Shown here piece after piece: positions 1 through 8,892 of a DNA stretch of 64,000 nt. Position numbers and translations under genes: made by a program. Source of the stretch: Lysobacter capsici (GTDB lineage: Bacteria > Pseudomonadota > Gammaproteobacteria > Xanthomonadales > Xanthomonadaceae); contig NZ_CP094357.1 in assembly GCF_014779555.2 (NCBI RefSeq), positions 5,456,001 through 5,520,000 of the forward strand, in the 5' to 3' direction. Within the stretch, counting starts at the first letter, position 1. Every line of letters begins with the position of its first letter. The notes under the pieces were generated by a model that was given only the letters and a program-made list of their open reading frames with translations, was not told the DNA's origin and did no database searches.

Positions 1-882
1 GGTCACGCCATTTTCCTTGTAGTAGTACAAGGCCTCGGCGGTGTGATAGCGGCCGGACGCGATCAACTCGGGCGTCATTTCCCGCCATGCCGACTTGACC
101 TCCACCGATTCGCTCTGGCTCGTCGCGTTGGGCGGCAATTCGAGCGAAGCCGGCGGATTTCCGGCGTTGTAGATGGATTTTATATAGTCGTATTCGACCG
201 GATTCACCTTGGCCTGGAACAAGATGATGTGATCGTCCTGAGGATTGGCCGACGGCGTGTTGCCGTTTTTAGGGAAGAAGATCTGGTTCTGGCCGATCTG
301 GGTGTTTTCGTCGAGATTGTTGAATCGGGCATCGGTCGAGGCGACCTTCAAATTCGCCTGGAACACGTACTCGGGATCCAGGGCCGCCAGGTTCCCTTTG
401 GGCGCCGATCCCGCGGGGAACAGCTCGGACCGGTGAGCGAAGGTCTCCCAGACCAGCTGATTGCTGCTGAAGTTGGAAGCGGCGGTTCTGCCGCTTTCGT
501 AAAAGTCGCTGGCGCCGGACGCGGCGAAGTTGCGGCTCGGATCGATGCTTCCCCGCACGACCGGCGACTTGCCGGCGGCATCGACGCCATTCTTCTGCGC
601 GGGGGAATTGAAGTGTATGAACTGCCGCCAGGCAAAGCGAGCGTATTCGGCATGGGTGATGTTGGGGTTGTAGGGGTCGTAGTTGTACGCCGGCGGGGCG
701 GCGGGCAGAGCCGCCGGGGTCGCGGTCAAATCAGCCGCCGTGATCGGTGCGCCGCCCGGAAACGGTGTTTCCTGATCCTTGGACACCGATGAAACAGCGG
801 CAGTGGGTTCGGTTTTCGTACACGATGCGGACATCGCCAGCACACTGGCGAGTGCGCCGAACATAATGATCCTGGTCTTCAT
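1..882 (-). CDS. Secreted lipoprotein of unknown function (3' end cut by window edge)
   Basis: The reading frame starts at an ATG at 882 and stays open to the window edge (294 codons seen), so the C-terminus is missing. The start is preceded by a GGAG-type ribosome binding site. The N-terminus has a short basic and hydrophobic segment ending at Cys21 (context MSASC), which fits a lipobox-like signal, so the mature protein is probably lipid-anchored. A Pro/Ala-rich linker follows, then a mixed soluble region beginning with an aromatic motif (YARFAWRQFIHFN, about residues 80-92). I do not recognise the family. The gene lies downstream of the LecB-like lectin gene on the same strand, separated by a hairpin. 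Export to the cell surface is inferred; no enzymatic role can be assigned. Confidence 0.75.
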   Translation of the reverse strand, partial: MKTRIIMFGALASVLAMSASCTKTEPTAAVSSVSKDQETPFPGGAPITAADLTATPAALPAAPPAYNYDPYNPNITHAEYARFAWRQFIHFNSPAQKNGVDAAGKSPVVRGSIDPSRNFAASGASDFYESGRTAASNFSSNQLVWETFAHRSELFPAGSAPKGNLAALDPEYVFQANLKVASTDARFNNLDENTQIGQNQIFFPKNGNTPSANPQDDHIILFQAKVNPVEYDYIKSIYNAGNPPASLELPPNATSQSESVEVKSAWREMTPELIASGRYHTAEALYYYKENGVT

Positions 883-967
883 TGCCGCACTCCGTCATTG
901 TTGCGCCGCGCGGCGAATCCACGCGATCCATCGCGGCAGCCATGGGAATTCATGAGTTGTCATGCTG

Positions 968-990
968 CCCCGCTTCAATCGGAAGCGGGG
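968..990 (-). terminator. Stem-loop after the lectin gene
   Basis: A perfect 9-bp inverted repeat (CCCCGCTTC, 5-nt loop, GAAGCGGGG) lies 11 nt beyond the stop codon of the lectin gene. It has no strong T-run, so it may act as a weak or attenuating terminator between the lectin and lipoprotein genes. Confidence 0.5.
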
Positions 991-1001
991 GCGGAAGCGG
1001 G

Positions 1002-1424
1002 TCAGCCCACGTACTGGTACCACTGGATTACGAAGCTGGTGTCGTTGTAATCATTATCGGTACCGTCTTCCGTAACGTATAAGGTGCCGCCACCGAAGAT
1101 CTTGTTGATGAAGAACACGACCGGCGTGCCCGCCGAGACCTTAGGAACGTAGGGCCCGCTGCTGCCGAACTGGACCTGCATCCCGGACGCCATGGTGAAC
1201 CTGCCGGCTCCGTTCTGAAGGAAGCCGACATTGACGCCGCTGCCCGAGATCGGGAACGTCGCCTGGCTGCCATCGAGGCAATAGAAACTGATGGGGTTGC
1301 CGTCGGCGTCGATGATCTGGACGTATTGCGTGTACTCGGCCTGATGCATCGCCGTGAACGTCACGAGCTTGCCGTCGGGGATGTAGGCCAGGGATTGAGC
1401 GGCCGACCATTGGACGTCTGCCAT
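1002..1424 (-). CDS. LecB/PA-IIL-like calcium-dependent sugar-binding lectin
   Basis: This 140-aa protein ends with the hallmark of the PA-IIL (LecB) family: an acidic calcium-binding loop EDGTDNDYND at residues 119-128, a final hydrophobic strand and a C-terminal Gly140. In LecB the loop binds two calcium ions that contact fucose or mannose, and the C-terminal carboxylate of the partner subunit completes the site. The protein is about 25 residues longer than classical LecB (about 115 aa), and its first half (through about residue 90) diverges. No signal peptide is visible, as in LecB itself. The ATG at 1424 has a strong AAGGAG site 8 nt upstream. Sugar specificity cannot be read from sequence, but the conserved loop supports calcium-dependent fucose/mannose-type binding. 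The neighbouring lipoprotein gene may be functionally linked; that is inference. Confidence 0.87.
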   Translation of the reverse strand: MADVQWSAAQSLAYIPDGKLVTFTAMHQAEYTQYVQIIDADGNPISFYCLDGSQATFPISGSGVNVGFLQNGAGRFTMASGMQVQFGSSGPYVPKVSAGTPVVFFINKIFGGGTLYVTEDGTDNDYNDTSFVIQWYQYVG

Positions 1425-2639
1425 AACGGAATCTCCTTATATCTGTTTGGCTTTCAGGACTGGGTGAGGTGGCGCTGCCGCCTTCACCGGCGGTGATGCC
1501 ATTGGCTCCGTTGAACCGGTGTTGCATGGCACATGCTTACCGGAACAGCGTCGTCGAGCAGTTTGTGGATCATGAAGTTTTCTTCCACCGGCTCACGTCG
1601 ACAGCGTCGTGGGTGACGGTGCGGAACTGTTGCAAGCACACTTCGAATGGGCGCTACCGCTCTGGCGATAGCTCTCCATTTCAAAGGAACATCGTTCTCT
1701 ACTCCCCTCCCAACCCAGCCAGACGCCCGTCAAAACATGCGGACTTAACTAGGGTCTAGTGCTTCGCGCGGCGACTTTCCTTGATCAACGACACAGGGCG
1801 ATAAGCGACGAAATAGCCTTAACGCCCATGCATAGCCTTCCTGTGAGACGGAAGCACCGTCGTCTTGGGTTCAAGCATCTGCGTCTTGGCGTATCACCAG
1901 CTACTACGCTGTTAAGCGGAAGCTGCGGCCAGTTCTTTTGATCGATGCTTGATTGAGCTCACAAAATTTGGCTTCTATTTCGCACCAATGCGACTTAAAT
2001 CGCAAAAGCATCAATAGCCAACGAGAGAGATGTTTCATGCGTGAAGCAGCCAAAGCGGCGCCGATGCTTCGAAAAAAATTCGATTTGCCCTGAAGCCAGG
2101 CAACCACGAGACCATTCTCACCAGCGAACTTACAACGCGAAAGACAGCGCGGAGTACGGCATCGAATCGGTAAAGAGGGACGCTGGGTTCGATGAACGCT
2201 GCGAGCGTAGAGACTCAAGCAGTGGCTAGCCGATGCTCAACCTCAAGGCCTCGAATGGCCGAGCGATCGACGCCAGAGAACTCCATTCGAGCGAATCGGC
2301 TTGTGATGGTAGCGTTGCTTCGGTGAAGACCAGCGGGCCGACGGCGATGTGAAACGACCAGGCGCACTGGTAGAAGGCCCAGCAGGGCCTGGTCGGATGC
2401 TGGGATTGCGTCACTGGCGCTGAGTGAGCTGGCCTGGTCGAGAGGACGCACTGCCCCGCGCGGATCCCGCCGCTCACCGTTCTGCTTTCCTGTAGTCCGG
2501 GAGGGCGGGGCTTGCCGCGACGCGCGCCGACGCAATGGTTGCGCCAACCCCAAGTCACGCTGGTCGCCGCCAGGATCGACTGCGATCGCGGCGAATGCGA
2601 AGCCTGCGAACGGCGGTCGAAGGAGCGGCTGCCGAGGAA
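1425..2639. other. Region without a recognisable gene
   Basis: About 1.2 kb upstream of the lectin gene. Short open frames exist on both strands, but none has a convincing start with ribosome binding site, a recognisable domain, or residue composition like the neighbours. The first part presumably holds the lectin promoter. The segment 2215-2640 could be a decayed gene, but I could not identify it. Confidence 0.4.
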
Positions 2640-3188
2640 TTACGAGCCTGCGTATTTCTGCCCGCCCCGATACCAGGCTCCATCGGGCCTGAGATACCAA
2701 TCCGGTGTTTGCACGGACCCCAAGGCACCGGGTCCGCTGCGGGTATCGTCGATGAAGCTGATCCGATCGATATTCACCGTTCGGTCCTGATCGTAGGTGC
2801 TGTTGTGCACCACGAGCGTGCGCTTGTCCCAGTTGATGCTCTTCAACACCCCTTGCTCGATCGTCGGGTTGATGGAGTTGTCGTGCTTGCCCCAGATCAT
2901 CAAGTACTTGCCGATCGGATATTTCTTGAGATCAGCATCGAACGTGACTGGAGTTTTCGTCTGACTACCGTACTTACTGATGGTGTCGACATCTCCGAAC
3001 TTGCACTCGACGAGATCCTCGCGCTCGACTTTTCCGTCAAAACCGATGTAGACAGCGGCTCGAATAACGAAGCAGTCTTTCGCCAAATCGATTTTCGACA
3101 GATATCCCTGGAGCGTCTCTCCGTTCGTCTGCAGGATCACCACGGCATCATTCTGAGAAAAGCCCTTGACCATCTCATTCTTGTCCAC
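2640..3188 (-). CDS. Hypothetical 182-aa soluble protein
   Basis: The frame starts at a GTG at 3188, chosen because a perfect AGGAGG lies 6 nt upstream. The product is 182 aa, has no signal peptide or membrane segment, and is rich in beta-strand-like alternation of charged and hydrophobic residues (for example AVVILQTNGETLQGYLSKID near the N-terminus). The C-terminus carries aromatic residues and glycines (DWYLRPDGAWYRGGQKY). I do not recognise a family. It stands alone, with no close neighbour on the same strand. The strong ribosome binding site supports a real, probably well-translated gene. Confidence 0.7.
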   Translation of the reverse strand: MDKNEMVKGFSQNDAVVILQTNGETLQGYLSKIDLAKDCFVIRAAVYIGFDGKVEREDLVECKFGDVDTISKYGSQTKTPVTFDADLKKYPIGKYLMIWGKHDNSINPTIEQGVLKSINWDKRTLVVHNSTYDQDRTVNIDRISFIDDTRSGPGALGSVQTPDWYLRPDGAWYRGGQKYAGS

Positions 3189-3190
3189 GT

Positions 3191-3772
3191 CGTGCCTCCT
3201 TCGCTAATGGACGCAAGCCACCAAAGAGCGCGTTGTGAGCGGGCTCAAGTGGGCATCCTTGGATATTTTCATATCGCCGGCCCGCGGCCGGAACCATCGA
3301 AGCATGGAGCAACATTCCTGCCGGCCACGCCGCAATGCTAGACGGCAGTTCCGCGCCAATTTGGGATTTCGCGCCGTGTTCTGAAGACTGATCGCCGGCG
3401 TGTCTCCGAATTACGATCTTCTGCTGCTTTCAGGCGAGCTTGCCGCGCTAGTTCTCAGCGGCGTGAATCGCGTCTTTCGGCATGCACCACCGAGGCGGCC
3501 TCGGCGCCAGTGAAAGCCGCTTGGCAGCGGCTGCAGCGTGCTTTGCACGCATAGGCCCGACCGCCTGCCGCAGCCGTACCAGGAGGCTGAAGGAGTAGTT
3601 ACTGATCGGACATGGCGGCGCTCGCGAAATCACTTCGATCCATTGTGAGCCTAAGTGAGCAAAGCGCTCGATGCGGCGTTTAGCAAACCAGATCGCGGAC
3701 TCAAGCAGACGCCCAGGAGTACATCGTTGAGCTAGCCGAATAGTTCATCGTCCATTGCTACGGGAGCCAGCC
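3191..3772. other. Intergenic region, no gene seen
   Basis: About 580 bp between two divergently transcribed genes. It must hold both promoters. I see no convincing small gene or repeat. Confidence 0.4.
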
Positions 3773-5311
3773 ATGAGCCGCAACCGTTGTGTGTCGCGTA
3801 TCGCGCTCACGTGCCTCGCCGCACTGGCCCCGGGAGGTCCCGCATCGGCTTTAGCGCAGCCGGTCGATATGGGCACGCTGGGCGGAAACGTTTGCCTGAC
3901 CGGCAGCACCAACGATGCAGGCGCCGCTATCGGCACCTGTCGCAATCCGGATGGGGACCTGGTGGCCGCCTATTGGGCTCCGACCACAGGGCCTGCTCCG
4001 TTAACGGTGCTAGCCGTCGACGACCCTTGCGATGCGACGGACATCAATAGCGCCAGTGTCATCGTCGGCAATTGCGAACTGGGAGCCGCAGGCGAATGGT
4101 TTCCCGTCGTGTGGACGGCGTCCATTCCAGGAGGCGCGCCGACACAACTTAAAGCAATACCCAACCACGCCAAGGCGATTGCGTGGCAGATCAATCAGGC
4201 CGGTGTCATCGCAGGATCGAGCGTCGCCGCTGATGGATCCTCTACCGCGGTGATCTGGATGGCGGGTTCGCGTACACCCACCCGTTTGCCTGAGCTCGGC
4301 TTGCTGCCCCCTCTGATCCCGAGCACGACCGAGTGCGTAATCTCAGACATGGACAACACCGATCAGCCTGTGGTCGTAGGCATTTGCGGACTACGCGACG
4401 GTGGAACCGTCGCAGTTCGGTGGGAACCCGGCCTATTCGGATACGTAGCCACTGAGTTGCCCAGAGTACCTGGAGGTTCCAACTGCGTGGTCGCGGCGGT
4501 CAATTCAAGTCACGCAGTTGCAGGCACATGCGAAACCGGTGACGGCGATGTGGTGGCCGTTCGCTGGGGATCGGATGGAACCTCGGTTACTTATCTCGAC
4601 TATCTTGAGGCCACCGGGGTATCGCGGCAGCAACTGGTGGCCGTCGATATAAATGAAGCGGGTGTCGTTGTGGGGAACTACATCACCGACGATGGGCTGG
4701 CCAGGTCTTTTGTCTGGGTCCCCGTTGGAATTCCGGATCAAGAGCAAGGCCTGGATATCGGCAGCCTCGGCGGGCCTTGGATCAAGGCCGTCGATATCGC
4801 CGATAACGGAAGCGTCGTTGGCACCGGCCAATCATCTATTGGGTTAAGCGAAGCATTCGTATGGAACCCCGTTTCTGGAATCCATGGACTCGGCACCCTG
4901 GGCGGTTTTTCCAGTCAAAGCATCGCACTCAGTGACGATGGATCCAAGCTGATAGGCAATAGTCAGACCGCTTCCGGGCATGTCCATGCATTCATGGTGG
5001 GAGGGCCAGATCGAAACATCCGACCTCCGAAAGGCAGCCTGGCTTTGGCTGCGTCCGACACCGCGAGCAAGGCCACGGAGCTTCACGGTCTTGTCAAAGG
5101 CAAGATCGATGCGCTCAACCCGGAAGCAAAAGAATTTGTCACTGGCATCATCGAGAAAACTAGAGCGCTTCGGCCCAAGGGCGGCGAGAAACCGAATTTG
5201 GAAGAGCTCCGTTACAGTGGCAACGAAGTCGGCGAAAAGTACAAAGCACTCTCCGACGATGCCAAAGAGAGCCTGAAATCCAGCTTCCCGACGATCTACT
5301 CGATGCTTTAG
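3773..5311 (+). CDS. Secreted HAF-repeat protein with C-terminal nematode FAR-like domain
   Basis: A 512-aa exported protein. The ATG at 3773 is chosen because GGGAG lies just upstream and it gives a signal peptide ending near ALAQP (about residue 29). Residues 30-415 contain about eight repeats of roughly 40-50 residues of the HAF extracellular-repeat type (for example MGTLGG near residue 35 and GLGTLGGFSSQSIALSDDG near 370), each with a strand pattern 'IN..G.VVG....A..W', probably a beta-propeller. The last 90 residues (about 423-512) are entirely different: a charged helical segment including KIDALNPEAKEFV, GEKPNLEEL and EKYKALSDDAK. This resembles the C-terminal half of nematode fatty-acid and retinol-binding proteins (FAR, Gp-FAR-1 family). 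That match is from memory of the family and needs a profile search. Lipid binding is therefore a hypothesis; HAF repeats and secretion are well supported. Confidence 0.8.
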   Translation: MSRNRCVSRIALTCLAALAPGGPASALAQPVDMGTLGGNVCLTGSTNDAGAAIGTCRNPDGDLVAAYWAPTTGPAPLTVLAVDDPCDATDINSASVIVGNCELGAAGEWFPVVWTASIPGGAPTQLKAIPNHAKAIAWQINQAGVIAGSSVAADGSSTAVIWMAGSRTPTRLPELGLLPPLIPSTTECVISDMDNTDQPVVVGICGLRDGGTVAVRWEPGLFGYVATELPRVPGGSNCVVAAVNSSHAVAGTCETGDGDVVAVRWGSDGTSVTYLDYLEATGVSRQQLVAVDINEAGVVVGNYITDDGLARSFVWVPVGIPDQEQGLDIGSLGGPWIKAVDIADNGSVVGTGQSSIGLSEAFVWNPVSGIHGLGTLGGFSSQSIALSDDGSKLIGNSQTASGHVHAFMVGGPDRNIRPPKGSLALAASDTASKATELHGLVKGKIDALNPEAKEFVTGIIEKTRALRPKGGEKPNLEELRYSGNEVGEKYKALSDDAKESLKSSFPTIYSML

Positions 5312-5365
5312 CGCAAACCCATTTTTTGGTTGACGCCAGCTGGTTTTTGGCCACGCCTCCGCATC

Positions 5366-5397
5366 GGAAATCGGCGAGGAAGGACCCGCCGATTTCC
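5366..5397 (+). terminator. Stem-loop after the HAF/FAR gene
   Basis: A perfect 11-bp inverted repeat (GGAAATCGGCG, 10-nt loop, CGCCGATTTCC) lies 54 nt after the stop codon of the HAF/FAR gene. No T-run follows, so termination efficiency is uncertain. Confidence 0.45.
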
Positions 5398-5856
5398 TGC
5401 AAGAAACTTCAGGCAGATCAGCCGGCAGCCGAGATCGCTCGCAAGACGCAGCCGCCGCGACGAAAGACGAACAAGGTCGCTCCCAAGCACCGCGACCCAG
5501 GCAATAAGCGCAACGCTTGGTCAGGCCGTGAGCGGATGCCGCGATGGCTAGCCCCAGAAGACGAAGTATGGCTGGAGCATCACTGATTTCCCGATCCCCG
5601 GCCTTGCGTAGCCCACGGCACGAAAAACCAACAGGGCAGGCAAAAGACGCTCATCAAGCGGGGTTGACGCAGCGCCAGCACTGACTGGTTTCGGTGGCTA
5701 AATGGGCCAGCGATTCTTTACTTCTGGGCGATTCAAAATCGGTATCGCCACCTTTCTGGATCCGGACAACGCATACCTAGTTTGCCGCCGCTTGGGCGGG
5801 CGCGCTCCTTGGTGCTACGATTTCCTGCGCATTTTGGAGATTAAGGAGGATTGTCC
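5398..5856. other. Intergenic region, no gene seen
   Basis: About 460 bp. No credible coding frame or repeat was found. It ends in the strong AGGAGG ribosome binding site of the next gene. Confidence 0.4.
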
Positions 5857-6453
5857 ATGCATTTTGCGAAGCATTTTTTGGTCGCCGGGGGACTGATCAC
5901 GGCACTGTTGGCGGCTCCATCAGCGATCGCCCAAATTCCCTCTGAACTTCTGCAGGGAGGGGGAGGAGGCCAGGGCTCGCTCTATAGCGACGCATTCTAC
6001 AAATCGAAAGACGGCTATTGGGTGCTGATGCGTAGCCGCGAAGACAACGGCCTGCGCTGCTCCGTCAGCTACATCATGCTCGACAGTTTGTATGCCATTC
6101 ATGGCCCCGGAAACGCCGAGGAGGCCAGCAGGGGCGCGGGGCAGATCTGGTTCAGCGGCGACAAGATCCGTTCGCCAGCGGCCACCGAGCAGGTTGAGAT
6201 CGTCATAAACGCCCGGGGCAAGACCGTTACCTATCCCACCGCGCTCGTCAAGATCGTCCCAAATCGCGGGACGTTCGTAATGTTCCTCGACGTCAAGAAC
6301 TACCTGCGCAAGGTGATCAAGAAGGGCGAGGACACCGACGAGTTTACTGTCCGGCTCGAAGGCAAGGAAGTCTACGCAGTCAAGCTACCCCAGTTGCAGA
6401 AAGCCTACCGGATGCTGGACAAGTGCATGGCCAGCGGTGGCGCCAAGCAGTGA
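5857..6453 (+). CDS. Secreted hypothetical protein, 198 aa
   Basis: The ATG at 5857 is preceded by AGGAGG at 5843-5848. The N-terminus is a classical signal peptide (basic start, hydrophobic core, cleavage near SAIAQ at about residue 26), so the mature protein of about 172 residues is periplasmic or secreted. A short Gly-rich stretch (GGGGG) follows, then a mixed alpha/beta region containing two Cys residues (about 67 and the late DKCMASG) that could form a disulfide. I do not recognise a family. It converges on the next gene, with a bidirectional hairpin between them. Confidence 0.72.
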   Translation: MHFAKHFLVAGGLITALLAAPSAIAQIPSELLQGGGGGQGSLYSDAFYKSKDGYWVLMRSREDNGLRCSVSYIMLDSLYAIHGPGNAEEASRGAGQIWFSGDKIRSPAATEQVEIVINARGKTVTYPTALVKIVPNRGTFVMFLDVKNYLRKVIKKGEDTDEFTVRLEGKEVYAVKLPQLQKAYRMLDKCMASGGAKQ

Positions 6454-6481
6454 TCGGACGTCGGACGGCACGGTCATGCCG

Positions 6482-6506
6482 CGGCCGGCGCACCCCGCGC
6501 CGGCCG
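6482..6506. terminator. Bidirectional stem-loop between convergent genes
   Basis: A perfect 10-bp GC-rich inverted repeat (CGGCCGGCGC, loop ACCCC, GCGCCGGCCG) sits in the 60-bp gap between the convergent genes ending at 6453 and 6514. It probably terminates both. No T-run is present. Confidence 0.55.
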
Positions 6507-6513
6507 GTGCGAG

Positions 6514-7698
6514 CTAGTTCCTTGGCGCGTTGAGCAGGCTCGAACATACATAGGCTCGGCCAGGACCGCTGCGATTTTCCTCGACCACCACATCAGCCAC
6601 GCGCATCGCGCCAGAGGCATCGGGCTTCAGCACGAATTGCACCTGGCAGCTTTCGTACAGCCCCTGAGTCGAAATGTGGTCCCCACCGGCGGTAACCAAT
6701 GCGAAACGGCTGTCGTAATCGCGCGCATAGGTCAGATAGCGCAGCCCGCCCGCTTCGCTGACCACAGGCGCGCCCATCGCCGCCACGACGTCGCTTTCGT
6801 TCTTACCGAGCCAGACACTGATCATCGTCTGCTCGGTGCCGCTGATGCGGCGGCCGCCGCGCATTCTCGCAGCCTCCGCAATGAAGCTGTTCTCGTCGTC
6901 GACCTTCTTGATGCGGGCACCGACAGCGTCACGTTGGCTTTCCAACACGGCGATCTGGTCCTGTAACTGCTTCTCGAACGCGGCGGCCTCTTTCGCCGTC
7001 AGCTGGCGGCCGTTGTTGAGCGCGGGCTTGGGCGCGCCCTTCCAGAAGTGCTCCCAGGTGTAACTGGCCAGCACGTTCATCGACAAGCCTTCCGTAGGCA
7101 GGAACTCGGCCACGTCGAAACCCAGCTCGCGCATGCTTTGGCGCAAGGCTACCGGATCCATCTTGCCGTTCGGCATCGCGGCAGCCTGCTTGGCGCCGCG
7201 GATGGCGGCGTCGCTGCAGGCGACCCGATAGACCTTGAGCATCAGATAGTTCGATGCGGATTGCCAACCACTGCCCGTGAGGGGCCGGATCTCCGGCGAA
7301 TCCTTCATCCGCTTGTGCCCGCCGACCATGCGGAACTCGACCGCGTCGACATCAGGCAACGCCCCAGGAGCCTCGGCGGCCGCTTGCTCGGGCTTGCGCG
7401 AAGCCTTCTTGGCGCGAACGGCGACAGGACACTTGAACTGCAGCGTAGTCTCGGTCCAATAGGGCTGCTTTGCCGCTTCGTACACCATGGTCAGGACGAT
7501 CTCGCGGATGTCGCCCGAGCCGTCGCCGATTCCCGACTTGTCGGTCGAATAATCGTTGACATAAGTCAGGATGCGATCGGGCGAGGATCCGCTGGCGTCG
7601 ATCACCATCCTGTCGGTCGCCATCGCTGGAGCGGCCATCGCTGCCAGTACAGCGCCTATCATCACGCGCGCCTTCGCGCCGGTATTCGCCTTCCGCAT
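6514..7698 (-). CDS. Exported 394-aa protein with C-terminal SmpA/BamE-like segment
   Basis: The ATG at 7698 has a GAAGGG site upstream and begins a signal peptide (basic start, AVLAAMAAPAMA, cleavage near residue 28). The middle contains a Lys/Ala-rich linker (about 95-110) and a short coiled-coil-like stretch (about 235-275, 'FEKQLQDQIAVLESQRDAVG'). The segment 'WLGKNESDVVAAMGAPVVSE...LRYLTYARD' (about 293-325) resembles the 'G.s..dV...lG.P......W.Y' pattern of SmpA/OmlA/BamE-type folds, which often sit in the periplasm or outer membrane. Function is unknown; the fold assignment is a tentative motif reading. Confidence 0.7.
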   Translation of the reverse strand: MRKANTGAKARVMIGAVLAAMAAPAMATDRMVIDASGSSPDRILTYVNDYSTDKSGIGDGSGDIREIVLTMVYEAAKQPYWTETTLQFKCPVAVRAKKASRKPEQAAAEAPGALPDVDAVEFRMVGGHKRMKDSPEIRPLTGSGWQSASNYLMLKVYRVACSDAAIRGAKQAAAMPNGKMDPVALRQSMRELGFDVAEFLPTEGLSMNVLASYTWEHFWKGAPKPALNNGRQLTAKEAAAFEKQLQDQIAVLESQRDAVGARIKKVDDENSFIAEAARMRGGRRISGTEQTMISVWLGKNESDVVAAMGAPVVSEAGGLRYLTYARDYDSRFALVTAGGDHISTQGLYESCQVQFVLKPDASGAMRVADVVVEENRSGPGRAYVCSSLLNAPRN

Positions 7699-8493
7699 GG
7701 CCTGCCCTTCCGTGCTTGGATCGGCGATAAATACACTGAGTCAGAAACCCTCGTCAAACCCGGCTGACTCCGAGCCGGATTGCCCGCGACTTCATAACCA
7801 CTTACCTTTGTTCGGCAAGCGATACGGCTCCGGCATCATCATTCGCAGTGCGCGGGATTCATGAATGCGCATGATCCATTAAGCGCAGCATTCATCGGCC
7901 CATCGCTATCTGCGCGCGTTCAATAGGCCTCGCCCTATAGAAGGCTGTGGTACCCGGCTGGAATCCCAGTGATCATGTGGATCGCGAAAAAACTCGCCTG
8001 GTAAGTCCAAGGCTAATCCATCGATCCCAAGCCCCAAAAAACGCAGCCTTTGGCTCGCGGCTCAAAGGTGCGGGGAAAACGGAGAAAATTCGGCGACCTT
8101 CGCCAAGAACCGCGTGCGTCGAACTTGACGAATCCAAAGCCTGAAGCCGAAAACGCCAAAAACAAGCCGTTTTCGTGAGGCGCGAAGTGGAGAAAGTGCG
8201 CGATCCAGTGAAGTTGGTCCGCAGCCGTCCATTATAGTTTGTCCGCGCGCATCTAATGAAAATCTGAACGCGCCGCAGATCTATTGATCAACGGCGGATC
8301 GGGAGTTTGGATAACTGATCCAGGGACAACGCTATCGAGGCGGACAGACTAGCGACGACCTCGTAGATGGACTTGCCACCTTCTGCAAGAGCGTGCGGCA
8401 GATCAGGAGTGGTATCCGCCCAGCACAAGAATCTGACTGCGTATAGCTTCCAGAGAAGCGAGTTTCAAGGTTGCAAAGCAATTGCCAGGTCGA
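7699..8493. other. Intergenic region, no gene seen
   Basis: Nearly 800 bp holding the promoter of the leftward 394-aa gene. It contains a small inverted repeat (GAAAACG at 8149-8155 with CGTTTTC at 8168-8174) but no credible coding frame on either strand. Confidence 0.4.
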
Positions 8494-8811
8494 TTAATGC
8501 GCCTTCCTCTGCCGCTTCCCTGTCTTTCTGTGTATTGACGGCTCTATCCGTGCCTCCCACTGCGCGATCAGTGTCGCCAGCGGAACATCTAGTGCTGCGC
8601 AATAGTCTCGTACCTCGACGAGATCCAGGCGCTTAATCCCCAACTCCACATTGCTGACGTAGGTCTGCCCTCGGCCCAGCCGCACCGCGAACTGAGTCTG
8701 GGTCTGGCCCGTGGCCTCCCGAATCTCTCGTAGGACGGCCGCTAGTTCAAGGTTTTCAGGGCGATACAGGCTCTTGGCCAAGAGGGGGCTCCGGAGATCG
8801 GAAGCGCCCAA
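8494..8811 (-). CDS. Small XRE-family HTH regulator
   Basis: A 105-aa protein with a textbook HTH_XRE domain at about residues 24-85: LREIREATGQTQTQFAVRLG, then the recognition-helix region GQTYVSNVELGIKRLD. The C-terminus is a short basic tail (HRKTGKRQRKAH). The start is uncertain: TTG at 8811 is the best in-frame option, and no ATG occurs upstream in frame before the operators. It is transcribed divergently from the exported 182-aa gene at 8893, across a pair of palindromes that are plausible operators for autorepression. No toxin partner is visible beside it. Confidence 0.82.
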   Translation of the reverse strand: MGASDLRSPLLAKSLYRPENLELAAVLREIREATGQTQTQFAVRLGRGQTYVSNVELGIKRLDLVEVRDYCAALDVPLATLIAQWEARIEPSIHRKTGKRQRKAH

Positions 8812-8823
8812 AGCTATTCTTCA

Positions 8824-8857
8824 TATCCGGATACTCAGATACCCGGTATTCGGGTAT
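8824..8857. promoter_or_regulatory. Candidate operators of the XRE regulator
   Basis: Two palindromes lie in the 80-bp divergent gap: TATCCGGATA (8824-8833, perfect) and ATACCCG-GTATT-CGGGTAT (8839-8857, perfect 7-bp arms). Their centres are close to 20 bp apart, about two helical turns, as expected for cooperative repressor sites. The link to the adjacent regulator is inference. Confidence 0.5.
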
Positions 8858-8892
8858 TCTGGTTCAATCAAAGGCCTTGATGAGGCTTCAGG

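Noticed and set aside
1904-2218. A 104-codon minus-strand frame upstream of the lectin
   Set aside because: No ribosome binding site, no domain, and residue composition typical of chance frames.
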